Shown: positions 25,524 through 34,783 of the stretch, in pieces
Numbering within the stretch: the stretch's first letter is position 1
Layout: the number at the start of each line of letters is the position of its first letter
Assembly: GCA_003254925.1 (NCBI GenBank)
Contig: QANZ01013408.1
Coordinates: 76,642-140,641, forward strand
Length of the DNA: 64,000 nt
Source of the DNA: Chamaecrista fasciculata
Lineage: Eukaryota > Streptophyta > Magnoliopsida > Fabales > Fabaceae
Direction: 5' to 3'
Made by a program: the position numbers and the translations under genes
Notes under the pieces: generated by a model
Database searches by the model: none
What the model was told of the DNA's origin: nothing
What the model saw: the letters and a program-made list of their open reading frames with translations, nothing else

Positions 25524-25934
25524 TCTATACTATATTATATGGCTCCACCCTTTATGGTTGGTCAAAAATAGTGAATTAAAAAATTGAAAAAGAAAAAAAA
25601 ATCACCTACCCTCTCTCCCNAAAAGAAAAAAAATCACCACTCTCTCTCCCCACTCACTCCTCCCACTTCTTTAAAAAAATAAATGAATTAAAAAAATGCA
25701 AAAAACAATTAAAAATTAAAAAATGTCACCACTCTCTCTCTCCACTCACTCTCCCATATGAGGTAATTTCAAATTGGTCCTAAATATTTTATTTATTTTA
25801 GATAAATCTTACATATTTGTATAATTTCTCAAATTGGTCCCAAACTNAATTTTGTATAATCTTTAACTTTAATTAATTCAAACATATATATATATATATA
25901 TTGACGTGCCCGTTAGGACACGTCAAGCCCCTAG
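25524..25934 (+). mobile_element. Candidate non-autonomous Helitron (411 bp)
   Basis: It starts TCTATACTATATTATATGG after an A (25523) and ends with a hairpin plus CTAG, followed by T. The stem is TTGACGTG (25901-25908) and CACGTCAA (25919-25926), 4 bases before CTAG (25931-25934). The TC start, 3' hairpin, CTRR end and insertion between A and T are the Helitron signature. There is no coding sequence. Confidence 0.6.
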
Positions 25935-26399
25935 TATATATATAAGGGAACATGTTAAATAAATCTATATATATATATATATATATTAGATTATTAGGTA
26001 GAGTAGCCTTTTGAGTCTGATCACTAAGTTAGCTTTTTCTTGATAAAAAACACAATGCACTACACTCCAAATCTCATCTTGTACGTATATGTCATGCGTA
26101 AAGCTTTCAATTGTCAATTTCTAAATTCATGGTAGCAATAAGCATGAGTAGTGTTGAATGTTGATTTGTCTACCAGAGAAAAATTCAAAACCTCTTTTCC
26201 CTAATTTTCTATCGTCATTCCGGCAACCACACACATAGATGGAGATAAAAAAAAAATTAAAGTCAATCAAAACATGTTATTTATAGAAAAGAAAATGGAG
26301 ATGGAGCGATAATATTTGCTCAAAATTCAAATTCAAACCACAAATCACGAATCAAAATCGATTCTAAAAACGCATTTCCACACAAATTTTAGTTCATTT

Positions 26400-26830
26400 T
26401 CCTCTCTCTCGAGGTGGAGTGTGAATCGTCTCACATCGTTGATGCTATTTTCGGTGAGAGGTTGATGCGTTTGGATTTGCAACCATTGATTTCTATGGCT
26501 CGTTTTTTTTCTCGTGAAGATTCATTGTTGGAAACTTTGACGTCGCTAGTGGAAGGTGAACTGTTGTGCTAATTCTTGCCGGCATCACCTGTTCTAGTGA
26601 AGCGATGGTGTTGGTCTGGTTCGATATGTCACCGTCTGAAGTCGGGTTGACTCTCAGTCAAAAATCTTACTTGTTTAGGGGTTGTGAGGAAATTAAAGCT
26701 AGGGTTTTGTTTGGTTGTGTGTTTTGGCTTGTGGTTGTCGTTCTTTTGGTTGTGGGTGCCGTCCCTCTTTGCTTGTTAACTTTTGTTTTACCAAAAAATA
26801 CTCAAGTATTCAGGTGATTAAGGTGTCAGA
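26400..26830 (+). other. Unrecognised, less AT-rich tract
   Basis: It carries an 83-codon frame (26566-26817) with a hydrophobic C-terminal half (VFWLVVVVLLVVGAVPLCLL). I do not recognise it, and no splice structure or second copy supports it as a gene. Confidence 0.25.
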
Positions 26831-27200
26831 GTGACATTTAATGGCGACATGTCAGCATTTAATTTCTATGTCATCAAAAAACTTAATGGGTACTAGTCGA
26901 GATTAAATAGTTGGCAATTATGATAAGTGAAAGACCGATCAAGTAGTCTATGTCATCAAATCGTTGACCGAGTAAAAAATGAGAGAGCAAATAGTAGATT
27001 TCCTCTTAAAAGTTTCATCTATTCCATAGTAGTAGTACCTTCACTCATTAACAATTGAAAAATTCACAAGGAAATCATTTTCCATGTACATTCAAATATT
27101 CAATAGTACTTCATATAGTTATTTTTCCCTTTACATATAGTTCTCTATCATTTTTGCAGTAGAATGAGTATAAGTATAACGATGGCTTAACGTGGCTCAT

Positions 27201-27679
27201 TGAGAACTTCACACTAAATGGTATATCATCAGCAATTTTATAATAAGTGAACTCATACTAATTTTATTTGGGATTATTAAATATTTTAGATAATAATTAG
27301 TTTATTTATTTAATTAATTTCATTAAGATATTTTATGGGCTAATTATATATTTTTTTTGCCTGCTTATGGGCTAATTATAATTTTGTGAAATCTAGGCCT
27401 AATGTATAGAAATCTGAGTCCAACTTTGTTGATGGAAAAGAGAGAAAGGCAAATCTTCATTTTTAATCACAAATCTTTTCTACAATAAAATAATTGGTTG
27501 TTTACAAATAATGTTGATTTATATTTTAAACTTCTTAAATAAGATATAGAATAAGAAAAGAAAAACAAATGAGAGGTTTTGATTAAGAAATTCAATTATT
27601 GGCATCCAATTTCAATTTCTTCACGATCTCCAAGGATCTCAATAATCGAATATTTTCTTTTCTTTTCTTATTTTTTAAA
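27201..27679. other. AT-rich intergenic sequence, nothing recognised
   Basis: No domain, bordered repeat or RNA gene is visible. Confidence 0.4.
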
Positions 27680-27755
27680 GGTAAATTATACTTTGATACC
27701 CTGTAGTTTAAAACGTGACATTTTGGAACTCTGACGTATGTATTGTTAATACTTT

Positions 27756-28359
27756 GTGATACATCACTATTTGGGCGTACGCCTAAACGACCCTCGCACC
27801 GAGCCCCTTCTCCCTTCCACACCTCCAGAGGCGCCCTCGAGCCAATCGGGCGCCCTAAGCACAATTAGGGGCGGCCGTGGTCCATCCTAGGTCTTGGCGC
27901 GCGTCCCCCCACATGACACGTGGCCATCCACGACTACCTCGTTCCGCAAACCACGCTACAGGAGATCGTGGGCTACTGACTGGCTCATACCCACGATCTC
28001 CAGTTTCTAGGCGCCCGCCTAGCGACGCAACACGCAATCACCCACGATTGCCTTGCTCCGCAAATCTCGGTCTCCACCATCTTCGCTGGTGGAGATCGTG
28101 TCCAGTTACGTGGTCCGCCCCGCACGCTGACCACCTCTCTCCTCCCTGCTCTATAAATAGAGCCCATCTCACCAGTTCAAGGTTAGCTACTTCTTACACT
28201 CTGAAATTCTCTTACTCTCTTATCACTCTTACTAACTTGAGCGTCGGAGTACACTTCGCAGGGCCCCCCTGTGAAGCTCTTGCAGGTTCTTGTTCAACTC
28301 TTGGCTCTCGCAGCCCTCTCCGGTGAACTAGGTAAGTGCTAGCCATTTTCCAGTTTATC
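27756..28359 (+). repeat. 5' LTR of the Tat-lineage element
   Basis: By eye it differs from the 3' LTR at only two positions, both near its start (acgAcc/acgGcc and ccgAgcc/ccgGgcc). It contains a 12-bp perfect hairpin (GGAGATCGTGGG 27961-27972 with CCCACGATCTCC 27990-28001), a second shorter one at 28072-28094, and a palindromic TATA region CTCTATAAATAGAG. Confidence 0.92.
28152..28158 (+). promoter_or_regulatory. LTR TATA box
   Basis: TATAAAT lies within CTCTATAAATAGAG in the 5' LTR, about 340 bases before the gag ATG. It should drive the genomic RNA. The same site is at about 38423 in the 3' LTR. Confidence 0.65.
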
Positions 28360-28361
28360 AT

Positions 28362-28378
28362 TGGCGCCGTCTGTGGGG
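28362..28378 (+). other. Primer binding site of the Tat-lineage element
   Basis: TGGCGCCGTCTGTGGGG follows the 5' LTR by two bases (or one with the TG...CA border). This is a common plant gypsy form; I do not assign the tRNA. Confidence 0.75.
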
Positions 28379-28496
28379 ACCTTCCTCCTCACCTGCTGAA
28401 CTTTACGGGCTCTCACGCTCGTCCTCTATTGCTTTTACTTCACAAAAGCTAACTCACCAACGTTTACCTTGTTGAACTAGGTGATCTCTACTTTCT

Positions 28497-30659
28497 ATGG
28501 CTCATAACAACTCCCCTCGCGATCCGCTCTTGGACGAACCCTCTGATTCCCAGGAGCACGCCCTTGGCTCCCAGGAGAATCAGGAGCAAGAGGAACATCG
28601 AGAAGAGGGAGCGCCCTCTCGGGTTGCACCACCAGCCGATATGGGCGCGACGGGCCAGACTTTCCAGGCCATGGACATTATGGCAGTCTTTCGTAGCATG
28701 ATGAGGGAGCAGACAGAATCCCTACGCCGTGAATTCCACAGCCTCTCTGTTCACAGCACGCCGCAGGGGTCGAATCCCGGCCGCCGTAACACCACGGCCG
28801 CCTCGGCCCAGGAAAACGCACCTGCTGCTGGTTTCGAAGACGAGCCGGGAACCTTCATCCCCCAGAAGGGACCGTTCGCCGTATCCATCCAGCGCGATAT
28901 CGTACCTCAGGGCTTCAAGATGCCCGTCAAGATGGTACCCTACGACCCAACTGCAGACCCAAATCTGCACTTGAAGGCGTTCCATGCAAACGTCCAACTG
29001 GCATCACTCACTGAAGGGAAGAAGTGCAAGCTCTTTCCTACCACTCTTGGCCCAGAAGGACTACACTGGTATGCCCGCCTACCAGATCACTCCATACATA
29101 ACTTCGACGAGCTGGAGGCCGCCTTCCTGAAGCGCTTCGCCACCAGTATCGTTTACAAGAAACCATCCACGGTCATGGCGGACCTCATTCAGGGCTCCAG
29201 CGAGAGCCTCCGAGACTTCCTTAAGCGCTTCTCTGAGCGCTGCCACGAGGTGGAAGACTTAGAAGACAGCGTGGCCATACACGCTTTCAAGCAGGGCTTA
29301 CGCCCGGGCAACGTATCGAACGAGTTGGCGCTCGCCAACCCCAAGACCATGGACGCGCTGCTGAAACAGGTTCGGGATTTCATTCTAAAGGAGGACAACC
29401 AGGTCGCCTCCAAGAGCCGCTTCAGCAAGCTGAAGGATATGCAGAACGCCCAGACAAGCACCCGGACTCAGTCCGCCAATGGGAATGGCAACGGAAGGTG
29501 GAAGAGGCACGACCGCTCTTCCAACTCGTCCCCAGGGGCCCAGCGCACGCCCTTCACGGGCAAGTTCCCGACATACCACATCCTGACCGTCTCCAGGTCA
29601 GAGATCCTGCGCGCCTGCGGATCCCTTGAGTTCTTTCCGGTGGCCCGGCCTCTCCCGGTAAAGACCGGTCGCCCACGCGACACAAGCAAACACTGCCGTT
29701 ATCACAACGGCTATGGCCACACCACAGACGAGTGCATCTCCCTGAAAGATGCAATCGAACAGCTAATTCGCGACGGCCACCTGGCCGAGTATAAGCAAAA
29801 GAAACGGCCGGAGTCTGATGGGGACGCCTCCCTTCAGAAGAACAGGAAGGTCACGGACGGCGGAAGTGGCGGCTCGAAGCATTCTGAGGCGCCCGTCCGA
29901 AACGTCGTGAACACTATCTCTGGGGGAATACACATGCATAAGACCCCCCACAGCCGAAAACAAATCATGCGCTCCATCATGTACATGCATTACACGAGCG
30001 TCAAACGCTCACACGAAGACATCCACGCGCCTATCACTTTCACCCACGACAAGCTCAAGCCCGTGGAATATGACGAGCCTATGGTTATCACGGCGCGCAT
30101 AGGCGAGATCGACGTACGGCGCGTGCTGGTAGATCAGGGATCCTCCTCAGACATCCTCTACTTTCACGCCTTCGAGCACCTGGGCATCCCACTGAGCGCC
30201 CTGAAGCCTTTTAACGAGCCTCTGATCGGTTTCGCCGGGACTAGGACGCCTGCCGAAGGGGTTCTCGAAACCAAGCTCACCCTCGAGGGTGATGGCGACC
30301 CGCCCAGGATGGCAGCCACATACGCCAGTTTTATCGTTGTAGCCGCACCCTCAGCATACAACGCAATCCTTGGGCGCTCCAGCCTCAACGCATTTAGAGC
30401 AGTGATCTCCACTGCTCACCTACTTATGAAATTTCCTACGCGCTGGGGAACTGCAAGCATTCGGGGCGATCAACTCGAGGGTCGCCGCTGCTATGCCACA
30501 AGCCTGGCTCGCGTGATGATCGATCCCGGGTATCAGACCCGCCGACTAATGGAAGGGGTTCCAGACTCTCCTCCCCCGGAGCCCGCCGGAGAGGACACAG
30601 ACATGGGCACGTCAGAGATCACAGACCTCCGCGACGAGGTATCCCACACCAGTGGCTGA
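28497..30659 (+). CDS. Gag-protease polyprotein of the Tat-lineage element
   Basis: The 720-codon frame starts at the first good ATG after the primer site. The N-terminal ~110 residues are acidic and low-complexity. A Retrotrans_gag capsid region follows (about residues 165-300: GPEGLHWYARLPDHS, SLRDFLKRFSERC). Next comes a CCHC-like knuckle CRYHNGYGHTTDEC (from 29694) and an aspartic-protease region at 30132 (VDQGSSSDILYF). In the protease the usual DTG/DSG is DQG, which may be lineage variation or damage. Gag packages the RNA and protease cleaves the polyprotein. The frame ends with TGA at 30657-30659, but GAG|GTATCC at 30636-30644 offers a splice donor just before the stop that would keep the frame open into pol. 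There are no internal stops or frameshifts. Confidence 0.93.
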   Translation: MAHNNSPRDPLLDEPSDSQEHALGSQENQEQEEHREEGAPSRVAPPADMGATGQTFQAMDIMAVFRSMMREQTESLRREFHSLSVHSTPQGSNPGRRNTTAASAQENAPAAGFEDEPGTFIPQKGPFAVSIQRDIVPQGFKMPVKMVPYDPTADPNLHLKAFHANVQLASLTEGKKCKLFPTTLGPEGLHWYARLPDHSIHNFDELEAAFLKRFATSIVYKKPSTVMADLIQGSSESLRDFLKRFSERCHEVEDLEDSVAIHAFKQGLRPGNVSNELALANPKTMDALLKQVRDFILKEDNQVASKSRFSKLKDMQNAQTSTRTQSANGNGNGRWKRHDRSSNSSPGAQRTPFTGKFPTYHILTVSRSEILRACGSLEFFPVARPLPVKTGRPRDTSKHCRYHNGYGHTTDECISLKDAIEQLIRDGHLAEYKQKKRPESDGDASLQKNRKVTDGGSGGSKHSEAPVRNVVNTISGGIHMHKTPHSRKQIMRSIMYMHYTSVKRSHEDIHAPITFTHDKLKPVEYDEPMVITARIGEIDVRRVLVDQGSSSDILYFHAFEHLGIPLSALKPFNEPLIGFAGTRTPAEGVLETKLTLEGDGDPPRMAATYASFIVVAAPSAYNAILGRSSLNAFRAVISTAHLLMKFPTRWGTASIRGDQLEGRRCYATSLARVMIDPGYQTRRLMEGVPDSPPPEPAGEDTDMGTSEITDLRDEVSHTSG

Positions 30660-30914
30660 TGCCCATTCACTTAGCAACTACTTCTAGTGGGTGGATTAGC
30701 CGCCCGGCCTTAAGATTAGTTGTTTTTTCATTTTCATGTCTATGTTTATTTCCCTTTCCTACAAAATGCTTAAGGCCCCCCTTATGCCATTCTAAATGTA
30801 CGCTCCGACCTACACACGGCGGACGCCCTTTATTACATTAATGAAATCATTTATTCAATGAACTCATTTTCAATTACATCTCTTTACTTATACGCATCTT
30901 GTCTCACATATTAG
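30639..30914 (+). other. Putative intron between protease and RT frames
   Basis: The donor GAG|GTATCC (GT at 30639-30640) and acceptor CACATATTAG|GTCG (AG at 30913-30914) enclose 276 bases. These contain the gag stop, several further stops and a pyrimidine-rich stretch before the acceptor. Both borders fall in phase 0, and the TAG that closes the pol frame upstream is the acceptor itself. Splicing would therefore join the two frames exactly. I recall an intron at this place in Ogre elements of the same lineage. Confidence 0.6.
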
Positions 30915-33900
30915 GTCGAGGGCGCACGCCCCAAACCTTCGGACACGCTCGTCCAAATTCACTTCCCCGGGCACCCGGAGCGAACAGTGAGCATCTCTGC
31001 GGATCTACCCGCCCAAGAACAAGCCAGGCTATCTGACTTTCTACTCGCCAACGGCGACATTTTCGCATGGTCCGCGTCGGACATGCCCGGCGTCGACCCT
31101 CAGCTGGTCATGCACTCTCTAGATGTTGACGACCGCCCGGGAGTCTTTCAGAAGAAGCGCGTCCTGGGGCTAGAGCGGCAGCTCGCCGCCAAAGAAGAAG
31201 TAAACAAATTACTGGCGGCCGGGTTCATCCGGGAAACCAAGTACCCCACCTGGCTGTCTAATGTCGTCCTTGTCCCCAAGCCCAACGGCAAATGGCGGAT
31301 GTGCGTGGATTTCACGGACCTCAACAAGGCGACCCCCAAGGACCTTCACCCACTCCCCAGCATTGATAAGTTGGTGGACAACACCTGCGGGTACGCCACC
31401 TTGAGCTTCCTCGATGCTTTTTCGGGATACAATCAGATCAAGATGAACCCCAAGGACGTCGACAAGACGACCTTCATCACTGAACAAGGCATCTACTGTT
31501 ACAACGTCATGCCCTTTGGCCTGAAGAACGCGGGCGCCACGTACCAGCGTATGATGGACAGGTTCTTCCAAGACAACATCGGAAAAAACATCGAAGTCTA
31601 CGTTGACGACATGGTCGTCAAAACGAAGGCTGGTGGCGACCACCTGGATGACCTACAGGAGATCTTCCAGATCCTCCGCCATTACCGATTGCGACTCAAC
31701 CCCGCCAAGTGCGCTTTCGGGGTCGCCGGGGGAAAGTTCTTAGGCTTCATGATCTCCCAACGAGGGATAGAGGCCAACCCGGACCAGTGCCAGGCCATTA
31801 TCGACATGGCGTCCCCAAAGACGCTAAAAGAGATACAACGCCTCAATGGGCGTATAGCGGCGCTCCACCGCTTTTTGGCAAGATCGGGCGACCGGTGCCT
31901 ACCCTTCTTTAAAACCCTTAAAGGAGGGAAGAACTTCACATGGACGGCTGAATGTGAAGAGGCGTTCCAGCAATTGAAGGCGTACCTAAGCAGGCCGCCT
32001 ATTCTCACCACTCCTATACCCGGCAAGCCAATCTACGTCTACTTGGCTGCGACCGACGTGGCAGTCAGCTCCATCCTGATAATCGAGGAAAAGGACGAAC
32101 AACGCCCCATCTACTTTTCCAGCAAAGTCCTCACGGGCGCTGAGACACGATATCACCTACTCGAAAAGCTAGTGTACGCGCTCCTTGTTTCCACAAGGAA
32201 GCTGCGACCATATTATCAACAGTACGTGATCATCGTCCGCACCGACCGCCCTATGAGGCAGATCATCCACCAGCCCGACATCGCGGGCCGCCTGGTCAAT
32301 TGGTCGATCGAACTCTCTGAATTCGGCCTGACTTTCGAACCACGACGCGCCATCAAAGGCCAGGCTTTGGCTGACTTCGTCGCGGAGATGACGCCCGCCA
32401 ATCCTACCCCCATCGTGTGGAACCTCTACATTGATGGGGCCTCATCCGCCAAACTCCGTGGCGCAGGAGTAATTGTTGAATCCCCTGATGGTTACAGTAT
32501 CGAGCAGGCCATCGACATACGCTTCCCGGCCACGAACAATCAGGCCGAATACGAGGCGCTCATCGCAGCCCTCGAGCTTGCCGTGGGCATGGGCGCCCAG
32601 GACATCCACGTCTATAGTGACTCCCAACTGGTGGTTGGTCACATGAAGGGAGACTTCGAGGCCAAGGAGCCCACCATCCTCAAGTACGTGGAAAAAGCCA
32701 AGTACATCCTTCGCCATCATATCCGGGCCGCCCAGTTCTCACACATCTTGCGTTCTAAGAACACTAGAGCGGACGCCTTAGCCAAACTGGCTTCTAAGCC
32801 AGATGCTCGGAGTCGCTCCTCTATCATCCGCACCACCTTAGAGCGCCCATCAATCGAGGGCCCCATGGTCCTTGCTATCTCAACAACGGCTGATTGGCGA
32901 ACGCCCATCATGTCCTACATCCGGGATGGCACCCTCCCGGCAGACAGAAACGAGGCTCGAAAGGTGGTGCGCCGGGCTGCGCACTACTTCCTCTGGGGGA
33001 ATGATCTTTATCGACGAGGTCACTCCATGCCCTGCCTCAGATGCGTAGGGCCAAACGACGCCCGCCTCATTCTCGAGGAGCTCCACGAAGGACTCTGCGG
33101 TTCACACCAAGCGGCGCCCGCACTCAAACGCAAAGTGCTTATCTCGGGGTACTACTGGCCCACGATCATACGGGACGCCACAGCACTGGTGAAAACCTGC
33201 CAAAAGTGCCAAGAGCACGCTAACCGCATTCACATTCCGGGTGAAGACATGCGCCCAATGGAATCCCCTTGGCCCTTTGACGTTTGGGGGATCGACATCC
33301 TCGGGCCATTCCCGACCGCCACAGGCCAGCGCCGGTTCCTTATCGTCGCAATCGACCTTTTCACAAAATGGATCGAGGCCGAACCAGTGAAGTCAATCAG
33401 CTCTGCCCAGATGAAAACATTCGTCTTGCAGAACATACTGTCACGTTTTGGCGTCCCGCAGCGAATCATCAGCGACAACGGCCGCCAATTCATCAGTGAA
33501 TCCTTCCGCGATTTCTGCGCCCAGTACGACATCTCCCTCGGTAACACCTCAGTCGAGCATCCCTCGACCAACGGCCAAACTGAGCTCGCCAACCGCATCA
33601 TCTTGAATGGGTTGAAGCGCAGACTCGACAATGCCAAAGGCCGTTGGGCGGACGAGCTCCCAACCGTCCTCTGGTCTTACCGTATCACCCCTCAAGAATC
33701 CACAGGCGAGGCACCTTACACCCTTACCTACGGGTCGCCCGCCATGATTCCAGCTGAGACCGCCTTTCTCTCCGACAGGGTCTTATACTACAATGAGGAG
33801 GCAAACCGAGGTTGTCGAGCGATAGCTCTAGACGAACTTGAGGAGGTGCGCGAAATCGCCAGCATCCGCCAGGCCGCCTACAAAGAGCGCATGGCCAAGT

Positions 33901-34154
33901 ACTTCAATAAAAGGGTCAAACACCGACCCTTTGACGTTGGCGACCTTGTTCTTCTCGATGTGGCCAACGACCGCCTGAACCGCTCGCACGGCAAGCTCCA
34001 TCCCAACTGGGAAGGTCCATACCGGGTCACCAGAGTTATCCCTGGTGGCGCGTACGTGCTCTCTACTTTGGACGGCCGCCGCCTTCCAAACACATGGAAT
34101 GTCGCGAGCCTCAGAAAGTATCTCGACCGCACGGTCAACAATATCACGCTTTGA
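30915..34154 (+). CDS. RT-RNase H-RNase H-integrase polyprotein of the Tat-lineage element
   Basis: The frame is open from 30915 (after the putative acceptor) to TGA 34154. The first non-splicing start would only be a GTG at 30987 or a later ATG, which favours translation from a spliced or fused message. Domains in order: reverse transcriptase with YVDD at 31599-31610; an inactive-looking first RNase H/connection; a second RNase H (YIDGASS at 32427); an integrase HHCC zinc finger (about 33080-33205); and a catalytic core with Asp 33294, Asp 33474 and Glu 33582. The last two are separated by exactly 35 residues (DX35E). A C-terminal GPYRV-type module closes it. All catalytic residues I can check are present and there are no internal stops, so it may be active. 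No chromodomain is seen. Confidence 0.93.
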   Translation, partial: VEGARPKPSDTLVQIHFPGHPERTVSISADLPAQEQARLSDFLLANGDIFAWSASDMPGVDPQLVMHSLDVDDRPGVFQKKRVLGLERQLAAKEEVNKLLAAGFIRETKYPTWLSNVVLVPKPNGKWRMCVDFTDLNKATPKDLHPLPSIDKLVDNTCGYATLSFLDAFSGYNQIKMNPKDVDKTTFITEQGIYCYNVMPFGLKNAGATYQRMMDRFFQDNIGKNIEVYVDDMVVKTKAGGDHLDDLQEIFQILRHYRLRLNPAKCAFGVAGGKFLGFMISQRGIEANPDQCQAIIDMASPKTLKEIQRLNGRIAALHRFLARSGDRCLPFFKTLKGGKNFTWTAECEEAFQQLKAYLSRPPILTTPIPGKPIYVYLAATDVAVSSILIIEEKDEQRPIYFSSKVLTGAETRYHLLEKLVYALLVSTRKLRPYYQQYVIIVRTDRPMRQIIHQPDIAGRLVNWSIELSEFGLTFEPRRAIKGQALADFVAEMTPANPTPIVWNLYIDGASSAKLRGAGVIVESPDGYSIEQAIDIRFPATNNQAEYEALIAALELAVGMGAQDIHVYSDSQLVVGHMKGDFEAKEPTILKYVEKAKYILRHHIRAAQFSHILRSKNTRADALAKLASKPDARSRSSIIRTTLERPSIEGPMVLAISTTADWRTPIMSYIRDGTLPADRNEARKVVRRAAHYFLWGNDLYRRGHSMPCLRCVGPNDARLILEELHEGLCGSHQAAPALKRKVLISGYYWPTIIRDATALVKTCQKCQEHANRIHIPGEDMRPMESPWPFDVWGIDILGPFPTATGQRRFLIVAIDLFTKWIEAEPVKSISSAQMKTFVLQNILSRFGVPQRIISDNGRQFISESFRDFCAQYDISLGNTSVEHPSTNGQTELANRIILNGLKRRLDNAKGRWADELPTVLWSYRITPQESTGEAPYTLTYGSPAMIPAETAFLSDRVLYYNEEANRGCRAIALDELEEVREIASIRQAAYKERMAKYFNKRVKHRPFDVGDLVLLDVANDRLNRSHGKLHPNWEGPYRVTRVIPGGAYVLSTLDGRRLPNTWNVASLRKYLDRTVNNITL

Positions 34155-34783
34155 TTTCATTTATGTATTTTCGCATTTATGTCATCTCTTGTACACGTTT
34201 ACGTGACGCAATTACTCATTTTATGTAACGATCGCCAGTACATTACATCAATATAATTATGGCATTCTTTTCAATTTATTCGATTCATTCACATTCGCGT
34301 TTGCTTCGATCACTCTTACTTAGGCACAGCCTAACCCACAACTTACTACACGTAATATTCGCTCCAATGAAGAGCACGAAGGCCGGAGGGACGCCTCCAT
34401 ACGCTTTCTTTCTGGCGCTCCGCGCGCCCATGAGCCGAGAAGTTGCTCATACGCCATGCTGGTCCCTTACCTCCTGGCTGGCTAGCCCAAAAGTCCGATC
34501 GCCAACTCAGTTGGGCGGACACACACCCACATACACACACCCACATACATATACTTGCGCAAAAATCAAATACGACAGATAAGACATAACAACAATTATA
34601 ATTATCACAGCAAAAATAAATGGCCTTATGGCCTGCATTAATCATGACCACAAGGGTCTTCAACTTTGTTCAAAAGGGGCACATACGCCCCACACAAATT
34701 AACAACAAAAAAAAAAGAGGGCACACACGCCCATCAAAAATTCAGAACGGGGAACACCCCCACGATTACAAGTACAGGATGAC
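34155..34783. other. Region between pol and the antisense gene
   Basis: It contains an 'acacacccacatacacac' simple repeat (34520-34550). I recognise no coding sequence. The 3' end of the antisense transcript probably lies here. Confidence 0.5.

Larger units (their letters stand above)
25065..27200 (+). repeat. Segmental duplication copy B (pairs with 10040-11690)
   Basis: Collinear blocks include 'tttaattatgtttccaaatcatgg', 'agaatctataataaatttagct', 'gagactggttag', 'atgtcatgcgtaaagctttc' and 'cttcacaaggaaatcattttcca' (last with minor changes). The copies are about 15 kb apart and carry different transposons. No gene is recognised in the shared part. Confidence 0.6.

Noticed and set aside
27877..28326. 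149-codon frame, identical at 38148-38597
   Set aside because: Both are in the LTRs of the Tat-lineage element. Identity reflects the repeat, not protein conservation, and the frame crosses the TATA box.
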